Virus record (IMG/VR): IMGVR_UViG_3300045136_000451
Location: 1 to 31,531 of that record
From: a virus
Length of the DNA: 31,531 nt
Strand: one strand, 5' to 3'
A program made the position numbers and the translations under genes. Below the pieces are notes generated by a model. That model was not told the origin of the DNA, made no database searches, and was given only the letters and a program-made list of their open reading frames with translations. Below, piece after piece: positions 1-9,581 of this stretch (position 1 is its first letter; each line of letters starts with the position of its first letter).

Positions 1-626
1 CTATTGGCGATCTCCGCATCAACAAGCGTGACCCACCGAGCTCCGGGGATCCCGAGCGTCGCGCGCGCCGCCGCCGCATCCGCGTCATCCAGCAGCGTCT
101 GCGCGAAGGGCGTCACCACCAGGTTGCCGGTGTTCGGCACCGCCGGCACCGGTTCGCCAGCCGCGTTGAAGCCAAGCAGCCGGTTCGCCCGCGCCGACTG
201 CGCCGGCAGGCGCAGCTCGGTTGCCGGCTCGGTCAACGGCAGGCGCAGCCCGCGTCCGATGTCGCGCGCCAGCTGCTGGTGCACGATCACGTGCCGCGCA
301 TGCTCGGCGTTCAGCGCGGTCGCGGTAAGCGCCTGGCCGTCCGTCCATGCGCTGGTGCGAGCGATCGGCTGCTGGCCGGTGATGGCGATCACGTCGCCCG
401 CGAGCGCGGCCGCCGTCAGCGTCACCGTGCCGCCGGACGGGTTGCCGGCGCCGGCCACGGCATAGTCCGGCCCCATCGCCAGCACCGTCTGCACGCCGCT
501 GCGCTCGCGCGCCACCACCAGGTCGGATGCGGCGAAGAACGGGAACGTGACCGGAAACGCCGTCTCGCCCCCCGTGCACACGAAGCGGCGGAACCGGTCA
601 TCCGCCGGGACCAGGCTGATCGTCAT
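1..626 (-). CDS. Tail fibre / tailspike, N-terminal part (cut by window edge)
   Basis: This is the last gene of the leftward structural operon; 208 codons are visible and the C-terminus lies outside the window. The N-terminal ~110 residues have the style of podovirus tail-fibre virion-anchoring domains: a phenylalanine-rich start (FPVTFPFF near residues 26-33), a segment resembling 'gpdYaVaGaGnpsGGtVtLt', then an IVHQQLARDI helix like those that precede the trimeric shaft. The ATG at 626 has a GGGAGG ribosome site just upstream and overlaps the stop of the preceding ejection protein (ATGA), which fixes the start. By family it would attach to the tail and carry the receptor-binding region further on. 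The receptor-binding part cannot be judged here. A tailspike with enzymatic activity is equally possible. Confidence 0.72.
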   Translation of the reverse strand, partial: MTISLVPADDRFRRFVCTGGETAFPVTFPFFAASDLVVARERSGVQTVLAMGPDYAVAGAGNPSGGTVTLTAAALAGDVIAITGQQPIARTSAWTDGQALTATALNAEHARHVIVHQQLARDIGRGLRLPLTEPATELRLPAQSARANRLLGFNAAGEPVPAVPNTGNLVVTPFAQTLLDDADAAAARATLGIPGARWVTLVDAEIAN

Positions 627-3589
627 GGCCTACCTCCCATCATCGCGCCGGCATCCGGCCCGCGCCGCGGCGCGCCCTCGCCCGGCGCCCACCAGAACTC
701 CTGGTCGAACTCCTGCAACGCGCGCCGCTCCATCCGCTGGAAGCGCCGCGCTGCCTGCGGGTCGGCCCAGGATTGCAGCCGGTCCCACAGCAGCCGATCC
801 ATGGCGAGCCGCGCGTACCAGAGCGTCGTGCCCGGCGCGTTGTGCCGCAGGAACCGCGACAGGTCGGCGCCGATCGCCCGCTCCCGCTCGCTGTCGGCCA
901 GCGCCGTGATGTTCAGCCCGGCGATGCGCGCGACGTCGTCCACCAGCCCGCCCATCGGCCCGCCCACCATGTTCATGTAGAAGGACTGGTCGGCGCGGTT
1001 GACGGCGGTGAACAGGAAGTCGCCGAGGATGCCGGCGCCGCCACCCTGCACGAAGGCGGCCCCCCAGAAGCGATGGTCGGTCATGTCGCGCGGGTCGCGC
1101 CCCTGAGCCACTGCCTTCAGCTGCATCGCCAGCGCGCCCATCACCGTCGTGCCGATGGCGAAGGACGCGAGGTATCCGGCCACGCCAGCCGAGCTTGGCT
1201 GGTTCAGCGCGCGGCCGATGTGCATCAGCATGACGGTGATGGGGAAGGACTTGAACTGCAGCGCGGCGCGGACGAGCTCGCCCTGGATCGTGCCCGGGCG
1301 CGTCTGGCCCACCATCCAGGATCGCTCGGCGGCGCCGGGCTCGGGCACCGCGAAGCGCGCCTCGGTCTGCACAAATTCCAGCAGCCGCGTTGCCGCTTCC
1401 AACCGGGCGCGGGCGGCGCTAGTATCGTGGCTGCTCTGGCCTCCGCGCTGAAGAGGGGCGGCGTTCGCGCCGCCGAGATCGGATCGGCGCTCCGCCTCCC
1501 AGAGCACCTCTTTCCCGCGCAGCCACGTGTGCCGGAACCGCCCCCCGGTGATCACGTTCCAGCCGCCATCGGCGCTCCGTGCCAGGGCGACGGCAAGCGT
1601 GTCGCGCGTCCTGCCCTCGTCGCGCACGACCAGCACCAGGCTGCCGTCGCGGCCACGGTGCACGGCGTTGAAGGACGACGCCACGCGCGTCACGAACTCC
1701 TCGGCAGGCTCGTCGATCTGGCCGCTGCGCTGTGCCGCGATATGCGCCAAGCCCTCGCCCTTGCCGGTCGCCGCGTCATGCCAGCCGCGGCGCAGCCGGA
1801 TCGGCCCCGGCGTCACGCCCGAAATGCCGTCCGGCAGGCGGGCGAGCTCCGTGCTGCCGTCGTCCAGCCGCATTGCGGCCTCCGGCCCATCGCCGTCCCA
1901 TCGGGTTGCCTCCGGCGCCGGCAGGCGCGGCGCGGGCGCCTCTGCCGTCGCTCCCCGAGCCACCGCCTCGGGCGACAGCACGCGCCACCCGCCCATGTCC
2001 ACGACGCCCGTGGTCCGCAACAGGTCCCACTCCGCATCGCCGATGCCGTAGCGGCCCATGGCCTGGCGCAGCAGCGGCGGCAGCTCGGAGAGGCGCTTTC
2101 CCGCCTGCTCGGCCAGCACGCCGAGCGTCTCCATCCCGATGGCCCAGCGCGCCGCCTGGGTGTGCGCGTTCAGCCCCGAGGCGCGCAGCACGAACTCCGC
2201 CACACGTGAGCCGAGCCCGGTGCCGATCACGTCGGCCTGGTTGCGCATGGCGCCAGCCGCGCGCTGCGCCCAGCTTTCCGCCAGCAGGCCGGCGCGCACG
2301 GCGATGCGCCGGTCTTCGGCGTTCTTCGGGTTCAGCAGCCGCAGATAGTCATTCATCCACCCCATGGCCGGCAGGCCGTTCCATGCCTGCACCTGGCGCA
2401 TGGTGGCGAAGTCGCTGACGCTCGAGAGCGTCGCGCTGCCGAGCCTGGCCGCGGTCACGAACGCCCGCGCCTCGCGGAAGAACCCGGCCAGGGTCTCGTT
2501 CACCGGCGTGTTGGCCGTGCCGCTCACCTGCGCCCAGACGCTGTCGATGCGCCAGGCGATGCGTCCCGCGCGGTCGGGCCCCGCCTCCTGCACCGCCATG
2601 TCGCGCAGATACCGCACCATCCAGTCCGGGTTGGGGCCCAGCACCTCCAGCATGGCGATGTCGCGGGCCATGCCGTCCACATGCCCGTTGAGCAGGTCGT
2701 AGAGGTTGCGGTTGCCGACGCCGAACCGCTCGTTGAAGCCGAGCCACGCCTCGGCCGAGGTCCACTCGAACGCGCGGGTCTTGGTGCGCCGGTTCGCCAA
2801 GGCGCCGCGCCCCTGCGCGGCGCCGGGCACCAGGTCGGACAGCCCCTCGGTCGAGATCCGGTCGAACGCCTCGTTGAAGATCTGCGCGCGGCGCAGCGCG
2901 TCCACCTCCTGTCCGGTGTCGAAGTCGCGCACGCGCAGCCGGCCGGCGGCGTGCTCGTCCTCAAGCCAGCGCAGGAACTGCTCGCGGCCGGCGGCGCGCA
3001 CCTTGGATGCGTCCCAGGCCTGGGGCAGCCGCCAGTCCTGGCGGCGGGTGGCGGGGTTGCCGCCGGCGGCGATGAAGCGGTCGAGCAGGCCGTCGGCGGT
3101 GTCGTTCCAGGCCCGCGCCAGCGCCGTCAGCGCCTCGTCCTCAGCCTCCCCGTAGAGGGCGCGGACGAACCCGGTCAGGCCCCGTTCGTCGCGCATCAGC
3201 CCGAGCATGGTGGTCCGGAAGCGGTCCAGCACGTCCACCAGCCCGGCATGCGCCAGGCCCCGCACCGCGCGGGCCCGCTGTTCCACGTTCGTGTAAGTCG
3301 CCTTGCCGCGCAGGTCGCGCGCCAGCAGCGCCAGCACACCGGCGCCGGTGCCGTCCGGGTGGCTGCGCACCAGGTCGGCGTTGCGCGCGGCGGCCAGCAC
3401 GCGCAGGGCGGTCTGGCGCTCGCGCTCGGCGGCCTCGGCGGCCAGCTCGCGCGCGGCCTTGGCCATGGCTTCGCCTTCGGAGAGGCCCTTGCCCAGCAGC
3501 TCCTGCACGCGGCCATTGATGCGGGCCGCGATGCGCTCGCTGATGCGGCCGGCATCCACCGCGCGGGCCAGGCAGGCGGCAAGGCTCAT
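623..3589 (-). CDS. Large internal virion (ejection) protein with an inserted BECR-type nuclease domain
   Basis: 988 aa. I start it at the ATG at 3589, which overlaps the upstream stop (ATGA), although the frame is open further upstream. Residues 1-550 and 720-988 look like the large internal proteins of T7-like phages that follow the tail tube genes; they include an Ala-rich helical N-terminus and a hydrophobic stretch near 806-822. Between them, about residues 590-705, lies a distinct module: a beta strand (GPIRLRRG), GEGLAHIAAQR (611-621, with H616), then alternating strands ending in a WNVITGG segment. This fits the phage barnase/EndoU/colicin/RelE-like (BECR) nuclease group. The flanking sequence reads as one family without the module, so it looks inserted. 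By family the protein is packed in the head and injected with the DNA; nuclease activity is inferred. Polyvalent-protein nuclease domains are the closest described parallel. Confidence 0.7.
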   Translation of the reverse strand: MSLAACLARAVDAGRISERIAARINGRVQELLGKGLSEGEAMAKAARELAAEAAERERQTALRVLAAARNADLVRSHPDGTGAGVLALLARDLRGKATYTNVEQRARAVRGLAHAGLVDVLDRFRTTMLGLMRDERGLTGFVRALYGEAEDEALTALARAWNDTADGLLDRFIAAGGNPATRRQDWRLPQAWDASKVRAAGREQFLRWLEDEHAAGRLRVRDFDTGQEVDALRRAQIFNEAFDRISTEGLSDLVPGAAQGRGALANRRTKTRAFEWTSAEAWLGFNERFGVGNRNLYDLLNGHVDGMARDIAMLEVLGPNPDWMVRYLRDMAVQEAGPDRAGRIAWRIDSVWAQVSGTANTPVNETLAGFFREARAFVTAARLGSATLSSVSDFATMRQVQAWNGLPAMGWMNDYLRLLNPKNAEDRRIAVRAGLLAESWAQRAAGAMRNQADVIGTGLGSRVAEFVLRASGLNAHTQAARWAIGMETLGVLAEQAGKRLSELPPLLRQAMGRYGIGDAEWDLLRTTGVVDMGGWRVLSPEAVARGATAEAPAPRLPAPEATRWDGDGPEAAMRLDDGSTELARLPDGISGVTPGPIRLRRGWHDAATGKGEGLAHIAAQRSGQIDEPAEEFVTRVASSFNAVHRGRDGSLVLVVRDEGRTRDTLAVALARSADGGWNVITGGRFRHTWLRGKEVLWEAERRSDLGGANAAPLQRGGQSSHDTSAARARLEAATRLLEFVQTEARFAVPEPGAAERSWMVGQTRPGTIQGELVRAALQFKSFPITVMLMHIGRALNQPSSAGVAGYLASFAIGTTVMGALAMQLKAVAQGRDPRDMTDHRFWGAAFVQGGGAGILGDFLFTAVNRADQSFYMNMVGGPMGGLVDDVARIAGLNITALADSERERAIGADLSRFLRHNAPGTTLWYARLAMDRLLWDRLQSWADPQAARRFQRMERRALQEFDQEFWWAPGEGAPRRGPDAGAMMGGRP

Positions 3590-6543
3590 GCTGCGCCCCC
3601 GATGAGGCACGCCGCGGCCTCGGCCGCTTCCGCCGCTTCCGCCTCCGCCTCGGCCAGCAGCTCGATCGCCGGGCGTTCGCCCGTGGCGTCCGGCACTCGC
3701 AGCCCGCCCTCCATCGCGGCCAGGCGCCGCGCCTCGAGGATCTCGGCCGAGCGCGTCTCGGGCGCAGCCGCCAGCCGCCGCGCCTCGGCGCCGGCCTCGA
3801 CGAGCCGCGCTGCCTGCGGGTCGGCGGGCAGCGTGGCCTCGGCGCCGCGGGGCGGCGGCGGCGTGGTGTCCCGCGCCGCGGGCGCCGCGTCCTCCGCTGC
3901 CCGCGCGGCCGCCGCCAGCGTGTCGGCCGCGCGCACCGGCGGCAGGCCGAACAGGTCCGGCCCGCCGGTCACCGCCCGCGCGCGGGCGAGGAAGCCCTGC
4001 AGCATCGCCGTCAGCCGCGGCTCGGGCGAGACGCGGCGCGTCAGGTCGCCGTTCGGGAACATCGCGCGCAGCATCGCCAGCCCCGCGGCCGTCATCGGCG
4101 GCCGCTCGAAATCCGCCTGCATCGCCAGGTCGGCAACCCGCAGCCGGCGGTCCTGCGCCTCGATGATGGCCGCCACCGCCTCGGCCAGCGCCGGCGTTGC
4201 CTCCTGGTCGGCCGCCACGCGCCCGGCCGCGATCTCCGCGCGCAAGGACGCCCAGTCGCCCGCCACGGTGCGCAGCGCCCCGGCGATGGCGCGGAACCCT
4301 TCGGTCTGCCCGGCGATCAGCCGGTCCAGCACGGGGCCGAGCGCATCGCCATAGGCCGCCTGCAACAGCGCCCGCTCGACGCGGGCCACCAGCGCCGGCA
4401 GGGCGGTGCCGTCCTTGGCCAGGAGGCCGGGCAGGTCCTCGGGCGGCAGGCGCGCCACGAAGCCGCGCAGGAACTCGCGGTTGGCCGCGGCCTGGATGTC
4501 CCCGCCACGCCACAGCGGCAGCAGCGCGGCCGCCGCCTCGGCGTCGCGTCTTGCGGCCTCGGCCAGCGTCTCTGCCGCCGCCAGCCGGCCATTGGCCTCG
4601 CGCACGAAGGCGATGCGCTCGGCCGGTGACAGCGGCGTGAGGCGCGCCGACACCACCACCGGCTCGGCCATGCCCGCCACGTCGTAGCCTGCGCGCGTCA
4701 GCGCATCGAGATAGGCGTCGCGCAGATGCTGAAGAGCGGGGTCCCGGAACACCCGCATCAGCGCCATGACCCGGCCGTTGCCGCTTTCGACCACGAGGTC
4801 GTGCGGGTTGACGATGGGCGCGCCGGCGCCGGCCTCGACATTCGGCAGCAGGCGGGCGGGCTGGAATTGGGCGACGATGCGCCGCACCTGCTCGGCGGAG
4901 GGCGCTGCGGATCGGTCGCGCGGCTGCACGCCCTCGGCGTGCGGATAGGCGGGGTTCAGGCGCCCTTCCGCATCATGGCTCGGCACCAGGCGGGACAGCT
5001 CGACGACGCGCGGCTCGACCATCACGGCGCGGCCGGCGGGCGTGTAGACGTTGAAGCGGCGGGCGGCAGGCGCTATGTCTTGCGCACGCGGCCCCGCTCC
5101 CGGCGGTTGTCCGATGGCCCGGGCAGGCGGCGCGTAGGGCGGTGACGGAGGCACTCCACCCGCACCGTCGGGGCCGTCGTCCCTTTTTACGAAGTCGGTC
5201 AGCAGCCAGTTTTCGCGCGCGCCGTTGCGATCCAGCCGCAGCACCGCGCGGTTTCCGTCGTGTTCCAGCACGACGCGCTCGCCGCCGCGCAACTGCACCT
5301 CGACAACGCGCCCGCGCAGCAGGAGGTCCGGCAGCACCTCCCGAGCGAACGCCGCGCCGTCCAGGCCCTCGGCATCGCGCTGCGCGACGATGTGGGCCAG
5401 CCCGGCGCGGGCGGTGCCCCACTCGATCGTGATCGCGCCCAAGTCGGGGCGCCACGCCCCATCGGCCCGCGTGCCACCCTGCGCAGCCAGGAGATCGTCC
5501 ACCACGCTACGCACATGCGCGCGCAGCTCGGGCTCCGGCATCCCGACCAGCCGCATCGCTTCCGGCGCAGGCGCAACCGGCGGCGGCAGGGTCACGGACG
5601 GCGGCCGCCCCTCCGCCATCTCGCGCAGCGCGTCGCGCAGCGCCGCGTCATGCGCGGCCTGCTGCTCGGCCGCCCCCGGCCGCAGGGCCAGCGCCTGCGC
5701 CTCGGCCCGTGCCGCCGCCAGCGCCGCCTCGGCGTCCGGCCCGACGCGCCCGGCCAGCCGCTCCACCCCGGCGATGAGCCCGCGTAAGCCGCCGCCGATC
5801 AGTGCGCCACCGGCCGCTGCCATGCCGATCTGCGCCAGCCCGTCATCCGGCAGCCCAAGCGACTGCCGATAGGGCGCGGCCCGAAGCTCGACCACCGCCT
5901 GCGTCGCGCCGGCAATGCCGGCCTCGATGGCGGCGGCGCGCAGGATCTGCGACAGGATCGGCCCGGCCATCCGACCGGCGCCCAGCGGCAGCGTCAGCAC
6001 CTGCGCCGGGTCGGCGAACACGCCGGCCACACTGCCTGCGAAGCCGCCGAGGCCGCCGCCAAGCCCTTCGGCCGCCCGCGCCGCCTCCACGGCGTTGCGG
6101 GCGCGGCGCGCGGCCATCTCGCGCACCTCGGCCGTGGTCAGGTAGCGGTCGGCTTCGTCCGGCCGTTCCTCGCGCAGCCGCGTCACCGCCTGGTTCCAGG
6201 CGCGTTCGCGCCGGCGGCGCTCCTCCGCCCCGGCCGCGGCCGGGATGGCGGAGGCGCCGGGCAAGATGACGCGGCCCGCCAGGCTGCCAAGGTCGTTCAG
6301 GAAACTGCCCTGGAACTCCCCGGCCTCATAGGGGTTGAGCACCTCTGCCCCGGCCTCGCGCAGCGCCTCGGCCGCCTCGTCGAACATCCGGCGGAGGTTC
6401 CGCTCCTCGGAGGCGAAGTTGCCGGTGGAAAGCTGCGCCTCGAGGTCCAGGCGGAACCGCTCGCCTGCCGTGCGCGGCGCCGTCGGCAGCGGGTTCCACG
6501 CGACCGGCGCCGGCTCGGGCGACAGGGCGAGGATGCCGCTCAT
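3586..6543 (-). CDS. Polyvalent-type ejection protein: BECR nuclease-like plus DdrB/ParB-like domain
   Basis: 985 aa, with the start at the ATGA overlap with the upstream transglycosylase gene. The N-terminal ~270 residues are helical, with Gly/Ala-rich, possibly membrane-active segments around 160-260. Residues ~365-453 resemble a BECR-fold toxin/nuclease: ITIEWG, then GLAHIVAQRD (381-390, H384), and WLLTDF (446-451). Residues ~505-650 resemble the DdrB/ParB-like domain of phage polyvalent proteins: VPSHD (520-524), QPRDRS (540-545), GAPIVNP and VESGNGRVMAL (585-595). The C-terminal third is Ala-rich and helical. In place it corresponds to the second large internal protein of T7-type phages, so it should be injected with the genome. 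Defence of the incoming DNA or attack on host RNA is inferred from the domain types. The two domain assignments come from motif recognition only. Confidence 0.68.
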   Translation of the reverse strand: MSGILALSPEPAPVAWNPLPTAPRTAGERFRLDLEAQLSTGNFASEERNLRRMFDEAAEALREAGAEVLNPYEAGEFQGSFLNDLGSLAGRVILPGASAIPAAAGAEERRRRERAWNQAVTRLREERPDEADRYLTTAEVREMAARRARNAVEAARAAEGLGGGLGGFAGSVAGVFADPAQVLTLPLGAGRMAGPILSQILRAAAIEAGIAGATQAVVELRAAPYRQSLGLPDDGLAQIGMAAAGGALIGGGLRGLIAGVERLAGRVGPDAEAALAAARAEAQALALRPGAAEQQAAHDAALRDALREMAEGRPPSVTLPPPVAPAPEAMRLVGMPEPELRAHVRSVVDDLLAAQGGTRADGAWRPDLGAITIEWGTARAGLAHIVAQRDAEGLDGAAFAREVLPDLLLRGRVVEVQLRGGERVVLEHDGNRAVLRLDRNGARENWLLTDFVKRDDGPDGAGGVPPSPPYAPPARAIGQPPGAGPRAQDIAPAARRFNVYTPAGRAVMVEPRVVELSRLVPSHDAEGRLNPAYPHAEGVQPRDRSAAPSAEQVRRIVAQFQPARLLPNVEAGAGAPIVNPHDLVVESGNGRVMALMRVFRDPALQHLRDAYLDALTRAGYDVAGMAEPVVVSARLTPLSPAERIAFVREANGRLAAAETLAEAARRDAEAAAALLPLWRGGDIQAAANREFLRGFVARLPPEDLPGLLAKDGTALPALVARVERALLQAAYGDALGPVLDRLIAGQTEGFRAIAGALRTVAGDWASLRAEIAAGRVAADQEATPALAEAVAAIIEAQDRRLRVADLAMQADFERPPMTAAGLAMLRAMFPNGDLTRRVSPEPRLTAMLQGFLARARAVTGGPDLFGLPPVRAADTLAAAARAAEDAAPAARDTTPPPPRGAEATLPADPQAARLVEAGAEARRLAAAPETRSAEILEARRLAAMEGGLRVPDATGERPAIELLAEAEAEAAEAAEAAACLIGGAA

Positions 6544-9500
6544 GGTTCGTCGTCCCAGCCTTCGATGCGCCGCACGCCGGCGCCGAGCGAACCACGCCGC
6601 ACCGGCCGGGGTGGTGCCGCCGCCGGCTCCGCCCCGGTCACGTCCAGCACGAAGGCGCGGCCCGGGTTTCGCCCGTCCTCCACCTCGAACGCGCCGTAGC
6701 GCAGCACATACCGACCCGGGCCGATGGCCAGCGCCTGGAACCCGCCGCGCGCCACCATCTCGGGCGTGATCGGCCGCCCATCGGCGGCCCTTGCGCCGTC
6801 GAGCCTCTCGGGCGGCAGGGCCGACATCAGCGCGCGGAAGCGCGCCGCGTCCATGCCGGGGGGCAGCACGGTCACCCGCCCGCCGAACTCGGTCACCGGC
6901 ACGAGCTCGGCCAGCGCGTCGCGCCAGGCGCGGGCGCTGAAGGCCTGCGGCGAGAGGTCGCGGCGCGCGGCGTAGAGCGCCAGCGCCGCGGCCTCTACAT
7001 CCGCCAGCGCCTGCGGCCGCAGCTCGAACGCCTCGCCGAGCGCGGCCTGGGTCGCCGCCGTGCGCTGGGCCGGCGTCGCCGCCGGCAGCGGATTGTCGCG
7101 CAGGAACAGCTGGCCGGCCAGGATGCGCCGCGCCGTGTCCGGCTGCTGCTCGAGCAGCGACGCCGCCACCGCCACCGCCCGGCGGCGGGGTTCCTGCGCG
7201 TCGCCGGTCACGCGGGTGGCCGCCAGCGCGCGGGCCGCCTCCGGCACGCCGATCGCCCCGGTCAAGGCGGACAACGCCTGAAGCGCCTCGTCCGGACCCG
7301 GCGCGTCCAGCACGCGGGCCAGAAGCGGCTCGAGGATGCTGCGTGGCAGCGGCCGGCGCAGCGCCTGAGGCACGCCAAGCCGTTCCTGCTCGGCGGCCAG
7401 CAGGCCGGCCAGGTCGCGCAGCGCCTCAGGCTCGCCCGCCGCGGCGCGCCCGGCCAGGTCGCGGGCGGCGCGCGGCAGGCCGGTCAGCGCATACAGCGCG
7501 GCATCCTCGCGCACGGCGCGGTCGCGGTCGGCGAAGGCGTCGGCCAGCACGCGCACCCGCTCGGCGTTCTCGCGCGCGTCGGGGCCGGCCACGGGCAGCG
7601 CGTCGAGCGCGGCCTGCCGCTCCCCCTCCGGCATGGCCAGCGCCGCCTGGCGCAGCCGCACGCCCTCGGCGCGCAGCGCCAGAGCGGCGTTGATCGCGGC
7701 GCGCCGCTCCGGCGTAATGCCGGCGGCGCGGGCCTCCTCCTCCGAAATCTCACCGGCTTGGCCGGTGGCGGCGGCCTCGGCGTCCAGGTCGCGCACGCGC
7801 TCGTCCAGGGCTGCGCCTGCCACCTGCGCGCCGCGCTGGCGCAGCCTGGCCCGGAGCGCCACGGCGGCGTGCGGGTCGGCGGTGAAATTGGCGGTGCCGG
7901 GCGCGAACTCCTCGGCCAGCCGCGCCAGCTCGGCCGGATCGGTCGTGTCGCGTGCGATGCGCTGGGCGACGAAGGCGGCCCGCGCCGCGCGTTCGCGCTC
8001 GACCAGGCGATCGAGGTCCTCGCCCGCGCGCGCGACAAGCGAGGGGTCGAGCGGCCGCGTCGCCTCGCCGGTTTCGGCAATGGCGGCCAGGTTCTCGGCC
8101 ACCACGCGGTTCAGCTCGGCGCGGGCCTCGGCGCGGCCCTCGGCCCGGATTTGCTCCTCGGCCGCCACCAGGGCGCGCAGCCGTCCTGCGATGCGCGCGA
8201 CGCGGTCTGCGGGCAGGCCGCCGCCGCCACCGGCGGCCGGCAGCAGGGTGGCCAGGTAGTCGCGGGTTTCCTGCGGCAGGCGGCCGTCGCCGGCGATCGC
8301 CCGGTCCACATTGCCCATGCCGTAGTTGTAGGCCGCCAGCGCCAGGCCAAGGTCGCCCTGGTAGCGGTCGCGCAGCCGCGCGAGATACTGCGCCGCCCAG
8401 GGGATGGCGCGCGCCGGGTCGCGCAGCGCGTCCTCGGGCAGCGGCGCCATGCCGAGCCCGGGGTTGCGCGCCGTCTCCGGCATGATCTGCGCGGGCCCGA
8501 CGGCGCCGGCGCGGCTCACGGCATCCGCCCGCCCGCCGCTTTCGAGGCCGATGAGCGCCGCCAGCAGCGCCACTGGCAGCCCGGTCTGCCGCGCGGCCTC
8601 CGCCACCACCGGACGCCAGCTCTCCGGCAGCCGTGCCGCGAGGCGGTCCACCCCGGCCAGCACGCGGCCTTGCGCCGCCTCCCGCTGCGTCAGCGGGCTG
8701 CCGGCCATGCCCCCGGCGTTGCGCTCGAAATCCGCGATCCAGGCATAGCCGCCGCCAACCGCCCGCCTGGCGGCGTCGGCGGCGGCCACGTCGCGCGCCT
8801 CCTCCACCTGCTGCCAGCGTCCGGCGATCTCGGCCGCGCTCAGCACGCCCGCGCGCGACGGGTCGGCGGGGTATTGCCTGTCGCCGATCCTGAACGCCTC
8901 CCGCGGGCCGAGCGCCACCAGCTGCGCCAGGTAATGCTGTTCCTCGGCGCGCAGCGCGGCGGCGGCAGCGGGGTCCGTCACCGCCTGGCCGGCGGCCCGC
9001 TCGATCGCGGCGCGTCGCGCGGGCTCGGCCTCGACGAAGGTGGCCAGCGCGTCATCCGCCAGGCGCCGCCGCAGGCCCTCGCGCACTTGCGCGGAGTAGG
9101 GCAAGGCACGCGCATCGAAGCGCGTCAGGAAGGAGGCGCGGATGGCGGGCGGCAGGCGCTCGGCGGCGCCGTTGCGCCATGCGGCGGCGGCGGCGTTGAA
9201 GCCGTCCGGATCGGCGCGGTGCTCCTCCAGCAGCCTCTGGAGCGTCTGCTCAGCTTCGATTTCCAGGCGCCGCGCCGCAATGTCGGCGGCCGCGCGGTTG
9301 AAGGCGGTGCGGTACAGCACACCGCCCCCCTCCATCTGCGTGCCGGGCTCCGCCTCGCCGGCCACGGTGCCGGCGTTCCACGCGGCCTCCTGCGCCTCGC
9401 GGTCGGCCATGCTGTCCACCGTGGACCTCAGGCCCTCGATGCGGCCGATCAGCCCGCGGGTGATCGCGGTGCCGGATGGGATGTCCGCGCCCGGCGCAAC

Positions 9501-9581
9501 CTGCACCACGCCCGGCGCGACGCGGCCGGGCAGGCCGGAGGGGATGGAGGCGTCCTGGCGGCGGAGCGGCGGGCGGGCCAT
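6540..9581 (-). CDS. Internal virion protein with lytic transglycosylase (SLT) domain
   Basis: 1013 aa. Residues ~320-450 form a clear soluble lytic transglycosylase domain. LIGLESGG contains the likely catalytic glutamate E347, GPAQIMPET follows at 362-370, and AAYNYG at 416-421. Such domains cut the glycan backbone of peptidoglycan. In T7-like phages they sit in an internal head protein that is ejected and opens the cell wall locally for DNA passage. Here the domain is internal rather than N-terminal, preceded by ~300 helical residues and followed by ~550 residues of Ala/Arg/Glu-rich helices. A compact C-terminal segment (about 890-990) is rich in strands. The start overlaps the preceding stop by one base (TGATG) and the end overlaps the next start (ATGA), so the ejection genes are probably translated as a coupled set. 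Confidence 0.85.
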   Translation of the reverse strand: MARPPLRRQDASIPSGLPGRVAPGVVQVAPGADIPSGTAITRGLIGRIEGLRSTVDSMADREAQEAAWNAGTVAGEAEPGTQMEGGGVLYRTAFNRAAADIAARRLEIEAEQTLQRLLEEHRADPDGFNAAAAAWRNGAAERLPPAIRASFLTRFDARALPYSAQVREGLRRRLADDALATFVEAEPARRAAIERAAGQAVTDPAAAAALRAEEQHYLAQLVALGPREAFRIGDRQYPADPSRAGVLSAAEIAGRWQQVEEARDVAAADAARRAVGGGYAWIADFERNAGGMAGSPLTQREAAQGRVLAGVDRLAARLPESWRPVVAEAARQTGLPVALLAALIGLESGGRADAVSRAGAVGPAQIMPETARNPGLGMAPLPEDALRDPARAIPWAAQYLARLRDRYQGDLGLALAAYNYGMGNVDRAIAGDGRLPQETRDYLATLLPAAGGGGGLPADRVARIAGRLRALVAAEEQIRAEGRAEARAELNRVVAENLAAIAETGEATRPLDPSLVARAGEDLDRLVERERAARAAFVAQRIARDTTDPAELARLAEEFAPGTANFTADPHAAVALRARLRQRGAQVAGAALDERVRDLDAEAAATGQAGEISEEEARAAGITPERRAAINAALALRAEGVRLRQAALAMPEGERQAALDALPVAGPDARENAERVRVLADAFADRDRAVREDAALYALTGLPRAARDLAGRAAAGEPEALRDLAGLLAAEQERLGVPQALRRPLPRSILEPLLARVLDAPGPDEALQALSALTGAIGVPEAARALAATRVTGDAQEPRRRAVAVAASLLEQQPDTARRILAGQLFLRDNPLPAATPAQRTAATQAALGEAFELRPQALADVEAAALALYAARRDLSPQAFSARAWRDALAELVPVTEFGGRVTVLPPGMDAARFRALMSALPPERLDGARAADGRPITPEMVARGGFQALAIGPGRYVLRYGAFEVEDGRNPGRAFVLDVTGAEPAAAPPRPVRRGSLGAGVRRIEGWDDEP

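Noticed and set aside
2681-4354. Long plus-strand frame opposite the ejection protein genes
   Set aside because: Ala/Gly/His/Gln-rich product without domains. Long antisense frames are expected at this GC content.
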